Assembly (NCBI RefSeq): GCF_014207905.1
Contig: NZ_JACHLB010000002.1
Coordinates: forward strand, 787,772 to 851,771
Direction of reading: 5' to 3'
DNA from: Flavobacterium notoginsengisoli
Lineage (GTDB): Bacteria > Bacteroidota > Bacteroidia > Flavobacteriales > Flavobacteriaceae
DNA length: 64,000 nucleotides
Made by a program: the position numbers and the translations under genes. This document shows positions 1 to 9,079 of this stretch, piece by piece. Position 1 is the stretch's first letter, and the number at the start of each line of letters is the position of its first letter. The notes beneath the pieces were generated by a model. It was not told where the DNA came from, ran no database searches, and saw only the letters and a list, made by a program, of their open reading frames with translations.

Positions 1-2257
1 ATGTTCTAATCAGCGGGCCAGCGGTACGGATGTAATACATTAAGAATCTGTCCATGTATTTAATAACGGTTTCTTTGTCGATTTTTTCTGCTAATAAAAC
101 GGCATGTTTTGGGTTAGCTCCACCGTTTCCGCAGATGTATAAATTCCATCCGCCTTCAACAGCGATTAATCCGAAATCTTTTCCGCGGGCTTCTGCGCAT
201 TCGCGAATGCAGGCCGAAACACCACCTTTTAGTTTATGCGGAGAACGAATTCCTTTGTATCTGTTTTCTAGTTCGATGGCAAATCCGGCGCTGTCGTCCA
301 TTCCGTAACGGCACCAAGCGTTTCCAACACAGCTTTTTACGGCACGAAGTGATTTTCCGTAGGCATGACCGCTTTCAAAACCATTGTCGATTAAGATTTT
401 CCAGATTTTAGGCAAATCGCTCAAATGCGCTCCAAATAAATCGACTCTTTGTGCTCCGGTAATTTTAGTATATAAATCGAATTGTTTAGCTACTTCGCCG
501 ATTACGATTAGTTTTTCGGCTGTAATTTCGCCTCCTGCAACTCTTGGAACAACAGAATAAGTTCCGTTTCGTTGAATATTAGCCAAAAATCTGTCGTTTG
601 TATCTTGAGTCGTTACGTGTTTATTGGCCGTATCATTATAAATACTAGAGAAAATAGAAGCGACAACAGGTTTGCAGACTTCGCATCCATCGCCTTTTCC
701 GTGATGATCCAAAACATCGTAGAAATTCTCGTATTTATTGATTTTTACCAAATCAAATAATTCCTGACGATTGTAATTAAAGTGCTCACAAATAACCTCT
801 TTAACTTCTTTTCCTAAAGATTTTTGAGTCGCTTTTACCAAATCAGAAACCATTGGTTTACAGCCCCCACAACCCGAAGTTGCCTTGGTTGCTTTTACAA
901 CATCTGAAAGAGAAGAACAGCTTTCGTCTAGAATTTTACAACAAATAGCACCTTTGGTAACATTTTCACAAGAACAGATTACAGCTGTATCTGGTAAATC
1001 CATAACACTTCCTAAAGAAGAGCCTTCAGAACCGTCTCTTGAACCCAAAATTAAATCTTCAGGATTTTTAGGCAGTGTCATTTCGTTAATATAAATCTGA
1101 AAAAGCGAATTGTAATCACTAGAATCTCCGACTAAGATCCCGCCTAAAAGTGTTTTGGAATCTTTGGTAACGTTGATTCTTTTATAAATTCCGCTTAACT
1201 TATTTTCATAAATGATAGCTGTTACATTTTCATTTTCAATAAAAGGATCGCCAAAACTCGCAACTTCAACACCAATTAATTTCAATTGTGTTGACATATC
1301 GATGGTTTCTCTCATGGTTTTATCACCATTTAAGATTTGCTCAGCGGCTACATCGGCCATTTCGTAACCTGGCGCAACAAGTCCGTAAATGTTTTGGTTG
1401 TAAAGAGCCGCTTCGCCAATCGCATAAATAGAAGGGTCTGATGTTTGCATTTGATTGTTTACCACAATTCCGCCTCGTACACCAACTTCAAGTCCTGAAA
1501 CTCTTGCCAGTTCGTCGCGAGGTTTAATTCCGGCAGAAATAACCAACATGTCTACTTTTAACAATTCCTCATTCGCAAACATCATTCCTGTTATACTTTC
1601 TTTTCCGTCAATATATTGTGTTGCTTTGTTAAGATGAATTCCAATGTTCAGTTCTTCAATTTTTGATTGCAACATATCGCTTGCGCCTTGATCTAGTTGT
1701 CTCGGCATTAAGCGCGGTGCAAATTCTACCACATGTGGATTCAATCCTAAATCGCGAACCGCTTTTGCTGCTTCTAATCCTAATAAACCTCCGCCTAAAA
1801 CTGCTGCTTCTGTAGCGCCTTTTATTTTTATTTTTTTGGCATAAGCCATAATAGCGTCAAGATCTTCAATAGTTCTATACACAAAAACACCTTCTTTTTC
1901 TACACCTTCAATAGGAGGGACAAAAGCAGATGAACCTGTCGCTAAAACTAAGTAGTCGTACGTATGTGTTTTGCCTAAGTGTGTATGAATTGTTTTTGAA
2001 TCACGATTAATATCTGTAATTAACTCAGATGTGTTTAGAATAATATTGTTTTCGGCATACCATTCGGTTGTTGATAATGATAAGTCATCAGCCGTTTTTC
2101 CTCCAAAGTATTCACTTAAGTGAACGCGATCGTAAGCTCTTCTTGGTTCTTCTCCAAATACTGTGATTTGATACTTTTCTTGTCCTGATTTTGCAACAAA
2201 CTTTTCGCAAAATTTATAACCAACCATGCCGTTTCCAACTACTATTACTCTAATCAT
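1..2257 (-). CDS. nirB: NADH-dependent nitrite reductase large subunit, C-terminus cut by window edge
   Basis: Reduces nitrite to ammonia in the cytoplasm with NADH, using FAD, an iron-sulfur centre and siroheme. About 752 residues are visible and the frame is open to the window edge. The N-terminus (MIRVIVVGNGMVG) is a Rossmann FAD site. A second nucleotide site reads AVLGGGLLGLEAA. Next come a BFD-like [2Fe-2S] segment (CSCENVTKG ... SGCGGCKP) and a second Cys pair (GDGCEVCKP). The C-terminal half has the sulfite/nitrite reductase fold with siroheme-cluster Cys (KSCVGNAWCRYG; SACIRECAEARGKDFG). Family members are about 830 residues, so roughly 80 are missing. A nirD partner would be expected outside the window. 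Probably assimilatory or detoxifying, and separate from the denitrification island. Confidence 0.95.
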   Translation of the reverse strand, partial: MIRVIVVGNGMVGYKFCEKFVAKSGQEKYQITVFGEEPRRAYDRVHLSEYFGGKTADDLSLSTTEWYAENNIILNTSELITDINRDSKTIHTHLGKTHTYDYLVLATGSSAFVPPIEGVEKEGVFVYRTIEDLDAIMAYAKKIKIKGATEAAVLGGGLLGLEAAKAVRDLGLNPHVVEFAPRLMPRQLDQGASDMLQSKIEELNIGIHLNKATQYIDGKESITGMMFANEELLKVDMLVISAGIKPRDELARVSGLEVGVRGGIVVNNQMQTSDPSIYAIGEAALYNQNIYGLVAPGYEMADVAAEQILNGDKTMRETIDMSTQLKLIGVEVASFGDPFIENENVTAIIYENKLSGIYKRINVTKDSKTLLGGILVGDSSDYNSLFQIYINEMTLPKNPEDLILGSRDGSEGSSLGSVMDLPDTAVICSCENVTKGAICCKILDESCSSLSDVVKATKATSGCGGCKPMVSDLVKATQKSLGKEVKEVICEHFNYNRQELFDLVKINKYENFYDVLDHHGKGDGCEVCKPVVASIFSSIYNDTANKHVTTQDTNDRFLANIQRNGTYSVVPRVAGGEITAEKLIVIGEVAKQFDLYTKITGAQRVDLFGAHLSDLPKIWKILIDNGFESGHAYGKSLRAVKSCVGNAWCRYGMDDSAGFAIELENRYKGIRSPHKLKGGVSACIRECAEARGKDFGLIAVEGGWNLYICGNGGANPKHAVLLAEKIDKETVIKYMDRFLMYYIRTAGPLIRT

Positions 2258-2283
2258 GATTTCTTTAATTAAGTATTACTACG

Positions 2284-2307
2284 CAAATATAAGTATTTAT
2301 ACTTATA
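2284..2307 (-). promoter_or_regulatory. nirB promoter with overlapping palindrome
   Basis: Read on the minus strand, TATATTTG (2291-2284) matches the Bacteroidota -7 element TAnnTTTG and lies 27 bases before the nirB start. An 8-bp perfect inverted repeat (TATAAGTA, TTTA loop, TACTTATA; 2288-2307) overlaps its upstream edge, the usual place for a repressor operator. No clear -33 TTG is seen. The bound protein is unknown. Confidence 0.45.
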
Positions 2308-2525
2308 AAAATACGTAATTAATTTATTTTTTATGTAAGTTGAAGTTTTTGTTGCTAAGTATTTTGTCGTAATCTTTTACTTAGTGCGGGTTTTACTAGA
2401 ATTTAGAAAGCGGTAAAAAGGTTAAATTTGAAAGGATTCTAAATAAGCGTTTCAAAAAATTGTTGTAAATTCATAAGAATTTTACTGGTTTTTTATGAAG
2501 AAGAACATTTTTAAACTAAAATCTC

Positions 2526-3299
2526 ATGAAAAAAATACTTTCAATATTGTTATTATCAGCTTTAATAATTGGTTGTAAAACGACTGCAAGCAAAGAATCT
2601 GGCGCAACATCTTCTGTAAGTTCTACAGAAGAGGATTTAAAATATTATTTTAAAGGAACAGGAAACGAACCGTTTTGGGGAATCAAAATAGGAAATGAGG
2701 AAATTGTCTTTACATCATTAATATCTGGAAAAGAAAAATTAGTTTTTCCTGCTGTAGAAGCTATAAAAGCTATGGATGCTAATGTAAAGATGTATAGAGT
2801 AAGTAATGAAACGGCTTCCGCTACAATTACGATTCAACAATTGGATTGTCAGGATTCTATGTCGGGAGCGATTTCGCCTTATAGCGTAAAAGTAGAGATT
2901 AAAAATAATTCGGAATTAGAAACGAAAAAATTAAGTGGATGCGGAAAATATCTAACCGATTATAGACTTCATGATATTTGGGTTTTGGAAGAATTAAACG
3001 GTTACAAAGTTTTTGCTACCGATTTCCAGAAAGAATTTCCAAGACTTGAAATTAATTCAACTGAAAATAGATTCTCTGGTTTTGGTGGCTGTAATTCGAT
3101 AACAGGGCAAATCTTTTTTGAAAAAGATCTTTTGCGCTTTACTAAGGTAATTTCAACTTTAATGGCTTGTCCTCCCGGAAATAAGGAAGGTGATTTTTTA
3201 AAAGCTTTGCAGAGTACGACTACTTATTCTATTGGGAATAATCAATTGATTCTTTCTAATCCTTCGGGGAAATTGGCTGTTTTTAAGAAGGTAGATTAG
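2526..3299 (+). CDS. Lipoprotein with META (HslJ-like) domain
   Basis: Predicted envelope lipoprotein of 257 residues. The signal peptide ends in a lipobox-like IIGCK (Cys17). The middle part carries the FKGTGNEPFWGIKI motif typical of the small COG3650-like domain found next to META domains. The C-terminal half is a META domain (HDIWVLEELNGYKV; FSGFGGCNSITGQI; STLMACP) as in heat-shock protein HslJ, whose biochemical role is uncertain. A second META lipoprotein follows 105 bases downstream, probably an old duplication of the META half. It is likely transcribed divergently from nirB. Confidence 0.85.
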   Translation: MKKILSILLLSALIIGCKTTASKESGATSSVSSTEEDLKYYFKGTGNEPFWGIKIGNEEIVFTSLISGKEKLVFPAVEAIKAMDANVKMYRVSNETASATITIQQLDCQDSMSGAISPYSVKVEIKNNSELETKKLSGCGKYLTDYRLHDIWVLEELNGYKVFATDFQKEFPRLEINSTENRFSGFGGCNSITGQIFFEKDLLRFTKVISTLMACPPGNKEGDFLKALQSTTTYSIGNNQLILSNPSGKLAVFKKVD

Positions 3300-3404
3300 A
3301 ATTCAATATGTCGTATTGTATCTAAAAAAAGACCTATACGGATCTGACTTGTCTTATCACTAAAATATTTTTGTAAAATAAAACTTATATAATATTTATT
3401 TTAC

Positions 3405-3836
3405 ATGAAAAGAATTTTAATGCTAGTGGTTGCTGTCTCGTTAGTTTGCAGTTGTAAATCGACTAAAGAAACAAAAGCAACAACTTCTGCTAATGAAAAG
3501 GCGATTGAAAAGAAATTACAGCAAACCTGGATTTTAGAAAATTTAAACGGAAAAGTTATCACAGAGAAGGATTTTTCAAGTTTTCCAAAAATTGTAATTG
3601 CGCCATCTTCATTTTCTGGTACGACAGGATGTAATGCTATTAAAGGGGATTTGCTTTCAAATGGCGATGAGAAAATTCAATTTTTAAATCTTACATCAGA
3701 AACTAAAAAGTGTGATGCAAAAAAAGAAGGTGAATTTATACAGTTGCTAAAAACAACATCTGGTTATTCTATTAAGGATAATAAACTTTTCTTTGCGAAT
3801 CAATTTGGACTTACAATGTCTTTCAAAAAGGGTTAA
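3405..3836 (+). CDS. Small META-domain lipoprotein
   Basis: 143 residues: a lipoprotein signal (VSLVCSCKS, lipid-attachment Cys about residue 17) and a single META domain (QTWILENLNGKVI; FSGTTGCNAIKGDLL; TKKCDAKKEGEF). It resembles the C-terminal half of its upstream neighbour, including the paired Cys, which could form a disulfide. Followed immediately by a strong hairpin terminator, so the two META genes probably form one short unit. Function is not established beyond the domain family. Confidence 0.85.
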   Translation: MKRILMLVVAVSLVCSCKSTKETKATTSANEKAIEKKLQQTWILENLNGKVITEKDFSSFPKIVIAPSSFSGTTGCNAIKGDLLSNGDEKIQFLNLTSETKKCDAKKEGEFIQLLKTTSGYSIKDNKLFFANQFGLTMSFKKG

Positions 3837-3845
3837 TTAAAACAG

Positions 3846-3876
3846 AAAGGCTTCGAAATCAATCGAAGCCTTTTTT
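3846..3876 (+). terminator. Hairpin terminator after META genes
   Basis: Eleven-base arms AAAGGCTTCGA and TCGAAGCCTTT enclose a 6-base loop and run into a T tract. The A tract on the other side lets it also end the minus-strand DUF2130 gene that stops at 3904. Confidence 0.85.
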
Positions 3877-3903
3877 ATTTTGTCATTTTAATTTATAAAA
3901 AAA

Positions 3904-5190
3904 TTACTCAAACAACTGCTTAGGTTCTTCATCTTCTGGTTCTTCTTCAATAAAATCCAATTCTAAAGCTTTTACGCTTTGAACCGCATTTCCGGCGATA
4001 CCGCGAATTGATCCGTACATGCCTAATGTATTATGAACCACTTTTTCGATTTGTTTTTCACGTTGTTTCCAGATTCTCTGCATCGCTCTTTTTTCAGATT
4101 CCAAATCGTTTTGCATTTGTGTAAAACCTTCTACAATTCCTTCAATCTGCAATCGGAATTCATTGCTGGTTAAGAAATCGTACAACATCGACATCTTATC
4201 TCCTTTATTTTCCTGAGCTTCCACAGCTTGACTTATTTGAATCAACGATTGACGCAAAACAGCACTCAAACCTTTAAATTCTTCGTATGTACAAATCCAG
4301 ATTCCGTCGCGCATGCCCATTCTGTCCATTCCGTTTGGCATTACTTCGGTTACTAAAACTCCAATATTGGCTCTTTTGGTGCGAATGTCATTTTTGAATT
4401 TTTCAATCCATGAAGGCTGAAATGCTTTGGTTCTTTTACTTTCGTAATAAATCGAACCGCAGTTTTGATGTTCACGAGTGTTTACAATCTGCAGACAGTC
4501 GGCTCCGTTTGCACCTTTTTTAACTTCGTCGATTGTATCGAGAGGGAAGTTGTTAGCTAGCCATTCTTCAATCGCTAATTCCATTACTTCACCTTGCAAT
4601 TGCATCGAACCTTGTTCTTGTTTGCGTTTCATTTCTTCAGTCAGCTTTTTTTGTTCTTCCAGCTGTTTCTGAAGTTCTTTAAATTTCAGCTCGTTTTTAT
4701 CGTCCTCTTGTTTTCTGATTTTTTCGCGTTCCAAAGTAAGTTGAGCGTTTAACTGTTTTTCTGCTTCCGCTTGAATGGCTTCTTTCATTTCCAGTTTTTC
4801 GCGCTGCAATTTGGCGATTTCACCTTCCATTTTATTTAATTCTCTGATTTTTTCTGATTTTTCTGAGAGTTCTTTTTCCATTAAAAGCAAACGATCTTTG
4901 TTTTCTTCTTCGAGTTTGGCTTTTAGTTTTTCAGAGATTTCTTTTTCAGCTGTTTTTTTCTCACGCTCTAAACGTTCTGCAAAAAGTTCGTTTTCTTGTT
5001 TCTTTTTGGCTTCAAATTCGGCTTTGGCTTTTTCGAATTGCTCATTTTTAAGCTCTAATTCACGGTTTTGAATATTGGCTTTTTGTTGGAATTCTTTACG
5101 AATGCTATCTTCCAATTGATGTTTTAAAACATCATTGACATCGATAGGGGTTCCGCAGTTTGGACACTGAATTGAAGATTGTTCAGCCAT
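3904..5190 (-). CDS. DUF2130 coiled-coil protein
   Basis: 428 residues. The N-terminus carries a zinc-ribbon-like CPNCG pair (residues 9-12). Residues about 30-200 are a very charged Glu/Lys/Gln-rich coiled coil. The C-terminal half is the conserved DUF2130 domain (YYESKRTKAFQPSWIEKFK; IGVLVTEVMPNGMDRMGMRDG; ENKGDKMSMLYDFLTSNEF). Its FESKRT..W-type block resembles restriction-endonuclease-like nuclease folds, but that is inference. Cytoplasmic, no signal peptide. A single gene between convergent and divergent neighbours; function unknown. Confidence 0.85.
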   Translation of the reverse strand: MAEQSSIQCPNCGTPIDVNDVLKHQLEDSIRKEFQQKANIQNRELELKNEQFEKAKAEFEAKKKQENELFAERLEREKKTAEKEISEKLKAKLEEENKDRLLLMEKELSEKSEKIRELNKMEGEIAKLQREKLEMKEAIQAEAEKQLNAQLTLEREKIRKQEDDKNELKFKELQKQLEEQKKLTEEMKRKQEQGSMQLQGEVMELAIEEWLANNFPLDTIDEVKKGANGADCLQIVNTREHQNCGSIYYESKRTKAFQPSWIEKFKNDIRTKRANIGVLVTEVMPNGMDRMGMRDGIWICTYEEFKGLSAVLRQSLIQISQAVEAQENKGDKMSMLYDFLTSNEFRLQIEGIVEGFTQMQNDLESEKRAMQRIWKQREKQIEKVVHNTLGMYGSIRGIAGNAVQSVKALELDFIEEEPEDEEPKQLFE

Positions 5191-5294
5191 TTTATATTGA
5201 ATTTTAATTGTAGAATTTGAATTTGCTAAGATATTTAAAAGTTCTCTTTTTGTGATGCGGATTTCTGTACTAAATTGTAACGATTTTTTTTTAT

Positions 5295-5491
5295 GGCCAC
5301 TAAGGCGCTAAGGCACGAAGTTTTTTGCCACAGATTAAAAGGATTGGAAAGGATTTTTCTTTCACGCAGATTTTATGAGATTTAGGCAGATTCAGCAGAT
5401 TATTTTTGAAAATAAATCTGCTCAAATCTGCTCAAATCTGCGTGAAACTTATTTTTTAAATAAAAACTTTGAGCCTTAGCGTCTTTGTGGC
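5295..5491. repeat. Long nested inverted repeat (Flavobacterium-type intergenic repeat)
   Basis: Outer arms GGCCACTAAGGCGCTAAGG and the near-complement CCTTAGCGTCTTTGTGGC enclose a second pair, TTTCACGCAGATTT and AAATCTGCGTGAAA, and a third, AGCAGATTATTTT and AAAATAAATCTGCT. The outer right arm overlaps the last codons of the LysR gene. Related words (GCCAC, CAGATT, GTGGC) recur in the repeats at 6522, 7375 and 11330. Confidence 0.8.
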
Positions 5492-6357
5492 AATAAAAAA
5501 GCAACAGCAGATCTCGTAATCTCAGAATCGTCTTCCCTTGAAGTGATAATCGAAACATCGGTTTTTAGATTGACTTTTTTTAATTCGATGAATCCAAGTT
5601 CGGGATCATGATTGTTTCTCGCAATGTTGGAAGGAACAATAGAAATGCCTAATCCGTTTTTTACTAATTGCACGATGGAATTGATGTTATTGGCTTCGTG
5701 AATAATCTTCGGCGTAAAGCCATAAAAGGCACACAATTCCAATAAAACTTCGTGATAATGTGGTGCGTAATCTTTGTTGAAGAAAACGAATGTTTCCTCT
5801 TTTAAGTCTGCAATTTCTTTTTCAGATTTTAGCTGAATATTTTTCTTATTGTAAACAATTGAAAAGCCGTCCTGAAACCATAAATGCGATTGTATTTTTG
5901 GTGAAGTTATAGGCGAACGGATAATTCCCATTTCGATTTTTCCTTGTTCCAAAGCGGTGATTTGTTTAGTTGTAGAAATTTCGAAGAGTTTAAAATTTAC
6001 ATACGGAAATTGTGTTTTTAGATGTTTGATTAAATCTGAAATCACGGCAGAATATATCGAGCTGATATAAGCGATTCTGAATTCTCCCGAAACATTTTCA
6101 GCTATCTTTTTTGTTTTTAACGAAATGTGTTCGAGATTCTGAAAAAGGTCTTTTACTTCTTTTTCGAAATATTTTCCAGCTTCTGTCAATTCGACTTTTT
6201 TATTATTTCGGATGAAAAGTTTTGCTTGCAGTTCTTCTTCCAATTCTGCAATTTGTCGGCTCAAAGGTGGCTGTGAAATGAATAGTTTTTCAGAAGCTTT
6301 GGTAAAGTTCAGTTCTTCGGCTACAGCCAAAAAATATTTCAGATGACGTAATTCCAT
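5476..6357 (-). CDS. LysR-family transcriptional regulator
   Basis: 293 residues. The N-terminal winged helix-turn-helix is classic LysR (MELRHLKYFLAVAEELNF; ISQPPLSRQIAELEEEL; FIRNNKKVELTEAG). The remainder is a periplasmic-binding-protein-like co-inducer domain (FRIAYISSIYSAVISDLIKH; GKIEMGIIRSP; LVKNGLGISIVPS). It resembles the CatR/BenM group, but the ligand cannot be read from the sequence. The last ten codons (…LLPQRR) come from the intergenic repeat, suggesting that the repeat replaced the original 3' end. Divergent from the methyltransferase gene, a possible target. Confidence 0.9.
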   Translation of the reverse strand: MELRHLKYFLAVAEELNFTKASEKLFISQPPLSRQIAELEEELQAKLFIRNNKKVELTEAGKYFEKEVKDLFQNLEHISLKTKKIAENVSGEFRIAYISSIYSAVISDLIKHLKTQFPYVNFKLFEISTTKQITALEQGKIEMGIIRSPITSPKIQSHLWFQDGFSIVYNKKNIQLKSEKEIADLKEETFVFFNKDYAPHYHEVLLELCAFYGFTPKIIHEANNINSIVQLVKNGLGISIVPSNIARNNHDPELGFIELKKVNLKTDVSIITSREDDSEITRSAVAFLLPQRR

Positions 6358-6521
6358 GATACTTTTAAAGTATTATTAATTGATAAAAATAGTATTTTTA
6401 AAGTATTTATGAAAGAGGTAATTTTGTTTTTAGGTAAAATGTTAGAAGTAAAATGTTATAGGTTAAGCATAGCGCATAGCTTTTAACTTCGAACATTTAA
6501 CTTTTAACAAAAAAAACAATT

Positions 6522-6638
6522 CTCTCGCAGATTTTGCAGATTGAGCAGATTATTAGTTTAGATAAATTTATCTTAACCATAATATTTCCAATCCATAATA
6601 GCAAAAAGATTCGCTTGATTTGCTTGATCTGCGAGAGT
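6522..6638. repeat. Intergenic inverted repeat before the methyltransferase
   Basis: Arms CTCTCGCAGAT (6522-6532) and ATCTGCGAGAG close to 6628-6638 form a perfect 11-bp stem around about 95 bases, with CAGATT/GATTTG words inside. The rest of the 6358-6656 gap holds A/T-rich TTAAC-type reiterations and no gene that I can support. Confidence 0.7.
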
Positions 6639-6656
6639 TTAAAAAAAACAAGAAAT

Positions 6657-7364
6657 ATGGAAAAATCGACTATTCAAGAAATCAAAGAACGATTCGACAA
6701 TGATGTTGAACGGTTTTCAAATTTAGAAACAGGACAAGTTGCGACAATTGATGCGACTATTTCTTTAGAATTAATTACTGAAGCTTCAAAACGGATTGTT
6801 CCGAATGCTAAAAAGGTGTTGGATGTTGGATGTGGAGCAGGAAATTATACTTTAAAAATGCTGTCTAAAGTACCTGATTTGAATTGCACTTTGGTCGATT
6901 TGAGTTTGCCAATGTTAGACAGAGCTTTTCAAAGAGTTTCGGCTGAAACAAATGGCAAAGTCGAAATCAAACAAGGCGATATTCGTGAAGTGGATTTAGA
7001 AGAAAAAAGTTTTGATATTATTTTGGCTGGTGCCGTTTTGCATCATTTGCGTGATGATGAAGATTGGGAAAGTACTTTCGTAAAGTTGTTTAAATTATTG
7101 AAACCGGGTGGTTGTCTAATGATTTCTGACTTAATAACGCAAGACACAGAATTATTAAACGAATACACTTGGCAACGATATGGCGAATATTTAGAAGGAA
7201 TAGGAGGGGCGGAATATCGTCAAAAAGTTTTGGATTATATCGAGAAAGAAGACTCGCCTAGATCTATGAATTATCAGTTGGATTTGATGAAAAAAGTTGG
7301 TTTCTCAAAAGTCGAAATTTTACATAAAAACATGTGTTTCGGAGCTTTTGGCGGAATTAAATAA
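6657..7364 (+). CDS. Class I SAM-dependent methyltransferase
   Basis: 235 residues from ATG 6657. The frame is open further up to 6534, but that stretch is the palindromic repeat, so the MEKSTIQ start is preferred. Motif I is VLDVGCGAGNYT (SAM binding), followed by acidic LVDLSLPML, KQGDIREVDL, and post-motif IILAGAVLHHL. The C-terminal region (KLLKPGGCLMISDLI) is normal for small-molecule methyltransferases. The substrate is unknown. It ends just before another palindromic repeat facing a convergent gene. Confidence 0.85.
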   Translation: MEKSTIQEIKERFDNDVERFSNLETGQVATIDATISLELITEASKRIVPNAKKVLDVGCGAGNYTLKMLSKVPDLNCTLVDLSLPMLDRAFQRVSAETNGKVEIKQGDIREVDLEEKSFDIILAGAVLHHLRDDEDWESTFVKLFKLLKPGGCLMISDLITQDTELLNEYTWQRYGEYLEGIGGAEYRQKVLDYIEKEDSPRSMNYQLDLMKKVGFSKVEILHKNMCFGAFGGIK

Positions 7365-7374
7365 AGTTTTGTTT

Positions 7375-7452
7375 GCCACGAATTACACTAATTTACACGA
7401 ATTATTTTTTTTACTTGGAAAGAAATTAGGGAAAATTGGTGTAATTCGTGGC
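7375..7452. repeat. Palindromic repeat between convergent genes
   Basis: GCCACGAATTACACTAA and its near-complement TTGGTGTAATTCGTGGC form a stem of about 17 bp around a loop of about 45 bases. It lies exactly between the convergent methyltransferase and DUF3291 genes and may act as a bidirectional terminator. Confidence 0.75.
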
Positions 7453-7461
7453 GATAAAAAA

Positions 7462-7926
7462 CTATGCGTCAACAGGCATCGGATATTTGTTTCTAAGATC
7501 AAAAACTAATTCTGATGGCCCGTTTTTTTGAAGGTAATCTAGTTTTTCAACGGCTTCTTCCATGCTTGGAATTTGGCCAGCGGTAATCCACCACATTGCT
7601 GTATGGGCTTTTCCGAATTTTTGAAACCATTCTTTTCGGCGTCTTAGAAACTCGCTGTGAAAAGTTTTGTACATATAATGTTCCAGTGTTTCGATATTTT
7701 CCCAAACCGATACGTTAATGATGATTTGCTCGTCATTGTATGGATTCAGACTTGTAGCATTATAGCTATCGGTGTCATCTTTTAGTCTCCAGACAAAACC
7801 TTTGCTTTCTTCTGCTAATTTATTTACAGCATCTAAATTATCTACAAATTCTTTCATGATCGGATCGTTGATGTCGACTCCTTTCATTTTGGCAATATTA
7901 ATTTCGGCAAGATGGTATTTGCTCAT
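7462..7926 (-). CDS. DUF3291 family protein
   Basis: 154 residues from MSKYHLAEINIAKMKG. The longer frame up to 8013 would be translated from a palindromic repeat, so the internal start is chosen. The fold is probably the ferredoxin-like dimeric alpha/beta-barrel of monooxygenase-type proteins (VSVWENIETLEHYMYKT; HSEFLRRRKEWFQK; HTAMWWITAGQIPSMEEA). It precedes mdaB and an antibiotic-monooxygenase-like gene in the same direction, all small oxidoreductase-type proteins. Reaction unknown. Confidence 0.75.
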   Translation of the reverse strand: MSKYHLAEINIAKMKGVDINDPIMKEFVDNLDAVNKLAEESKGFVWRLKDDTDSYNATSLNPYNDEQIIINVSVWENIETLEHYMYKTFHSEFLRRRKEWFQKFGKAHTAMWWITAGQIPSMEEAVEKLDYLQKNGPSELVFDLRNKYPMPVDA

Positions 7927-7964
7927 AAAATATATGTTTCTGAATTTTAGGCAATTTAGCTTTT

Positions 7965-8045
7965 CCTGCAAGGTTTTCAAAACCTTGTAGGTCTTTTTTG
8001 GAAGAGGTTTCAATTATACCTACAAGGTTTTGGAAACCTTGCAGG
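7965..8045. repeat. CCTGCAAGG/CCTTGCAGG palindromic repeat
   Basis: Two near-identical hairpins (CCTGCAAGGTTTTC..AAAACCTTGTAGG and CCTACAAGGTTTTGG..AACCTTGCAGG) are also complementary to each other, so the whole 81 bases can fold as one long stem. It lies between two minus-strand genes. Confidence 0.75.
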
Positions 8046-8061
8046 AGAGTCTACAATCAAA

Positions 8062-8340
8062 TTATAAGATTTGTTTGGTTTTGTAAACCTGTATTGGAGT
8101 TGAAACTAAGGATTCTGTTTTTTTGATGAATTCTTGTAAATACGATTGATTATTATGCAGGTCTAATCCTGGCTGATCTTTCCACTCTTCCCAAAGTATA
8201 AAAACATTTTCGGAGGTATGTAAATCGTAACGAATGCAGGCGTCTTCTTTTCTAGTTTCAGTAACTAGATGAGTAAGCATATTTTTAACTTCAATTATAT
8301 GCTCTGGTTTACTTTTTAAAATTGCGGTAATAGAAATCAT
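8062..8340 (-). CDS. Antibiotic-biosynthesis monooxygenase-like protein (YgiN type)
   Basis: 92 residues, the normal size for the ABM domain: MISITAILKSKPEHIIEVKN, then DACIRYDLHTSENVFILWEEWKD and LDLHNNQSYLQEF. In E. coli the quinol monooxygenase YgiN is encoded next to mdaB. Here the gene lies 2 bases downstream of an mdaB-like gene, so a linked quinone/quinol function is a fair inference. Cytoplasmic. Confidence 0.85.
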   Translation of the reverse strand: MISITAILKSKPEHIIEVKNMLTHLVTETRKEDACIRYDLHTSENVFILWEEWKDQPGLDLHNNQSYLQEFIKKTESLVSTPIQVYKTKQIL

Positions 8341-8342
8341 AA

Positions 8343-8948
8343 TTATAAGTTTTTAAAAGTTTGCTCTAAGTGTTTGGTGTAATTCTCTTTAAAGATAGCG
8401 ATATTTTCTGTTGTAGCGCCTTTCTCAACATCATGAAAATGGAATCCGTCTAGTTTTTCCATTCCTGTGAATTTGTTCATTTTGTGGAAACCAAACATTA
8501 CGCCGTCATCAACCGATTTTTGATCGAAGAATTCGTCTGGAAGTGTAAAAGCGGTTGCAGGAGCATTCCAGCTTGTGGTAAGCATATATTTACGTCCATG
8601 CAGAAGTCCGCCGGTTCCGTAGTTGATGTCTGGATTTACACGGCTCCTTCCGTCGCTTTTGTAGATTCCTTTGTTGTGACCTGCTGTAAAAACATCGTCG
8701 ATGTATTTTTTGAACAGGTTTGGTAACTGAAACCACCAAACTGGTGTGTGGTAAATGATAACATCTGCCCAAACAAATTTTTCTACTTCTTTGTCAAGAT
8801 CGATATCATCTTCTACGTGAGTTGTTTTGATTTCGTATTCGTTGTTTTTAGAAAGAAATTCGGTTGTCCAGTCCTGAACTGTTTTGTTGAATTTTCCTCC
8901 TGAATGGGCAAATTTCTGTCCACCGTTAATTATAAATATCTTTTTCAT
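8343..8948 (-). CDS. mdaB: NAD(P)H:quinone oxidoreductase, MdaB-like flavodoxin fold
   Basis: 201 residues. FMN/FAD-binding flavodoxin-fold protein with N-terminal MKKIFIINGGQKFAHSGGKF, VIYHTPVWWFQLPNLFKKYI, GRKYMLTTSWNAP and FHFHDVEKG, the pattern of MdaB (modulator of drug activity B). It reduces quinones by two electrons and protects from quinone stress. It heads a tight pair with the YgiN-like gene (2-base gap), matching the known mdaB-ygiN pairing. Confidence 0.9.
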   Translation of the reverse strand: MKKIFIINGGQKFAHSGGKFNKTVQDWTTEFLSKNNEYEIKTTHVEDDIDLDKEVEKFVWADVIIYHTPVWWFQLPNLFKKYIDDVFTAGHNKGIYKSDGRSRVNPDINYGTGGLLHGRKYMLTTSWNAPATAFTLPDEFFDQKSVDDGVMFGFHKMNKFTGMEKLDGFHFHDVEKGATTENIAIFKENYTKHLEQTFKNL

Positions 8949-9079
8949 TTTTATTGTTGGTTTTATGAGCGTCTTTGTATTGAAATTAAAGGCGCATTTT
9001 TTCTTTCATTTTTTAATCTAGCAAAGGCGCAGAGTCGCAAAATTTTTATTTACCTAAATTGAGATATAAGTCTTTCTTT

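Noticed and set aside
6534..6656. 41-codon upstream extension of the methyltransferase
   Set aside because: It consists of the CTCTCGCAGAT palindromic repeat; the ATG at 6657 starts the conserved protein.
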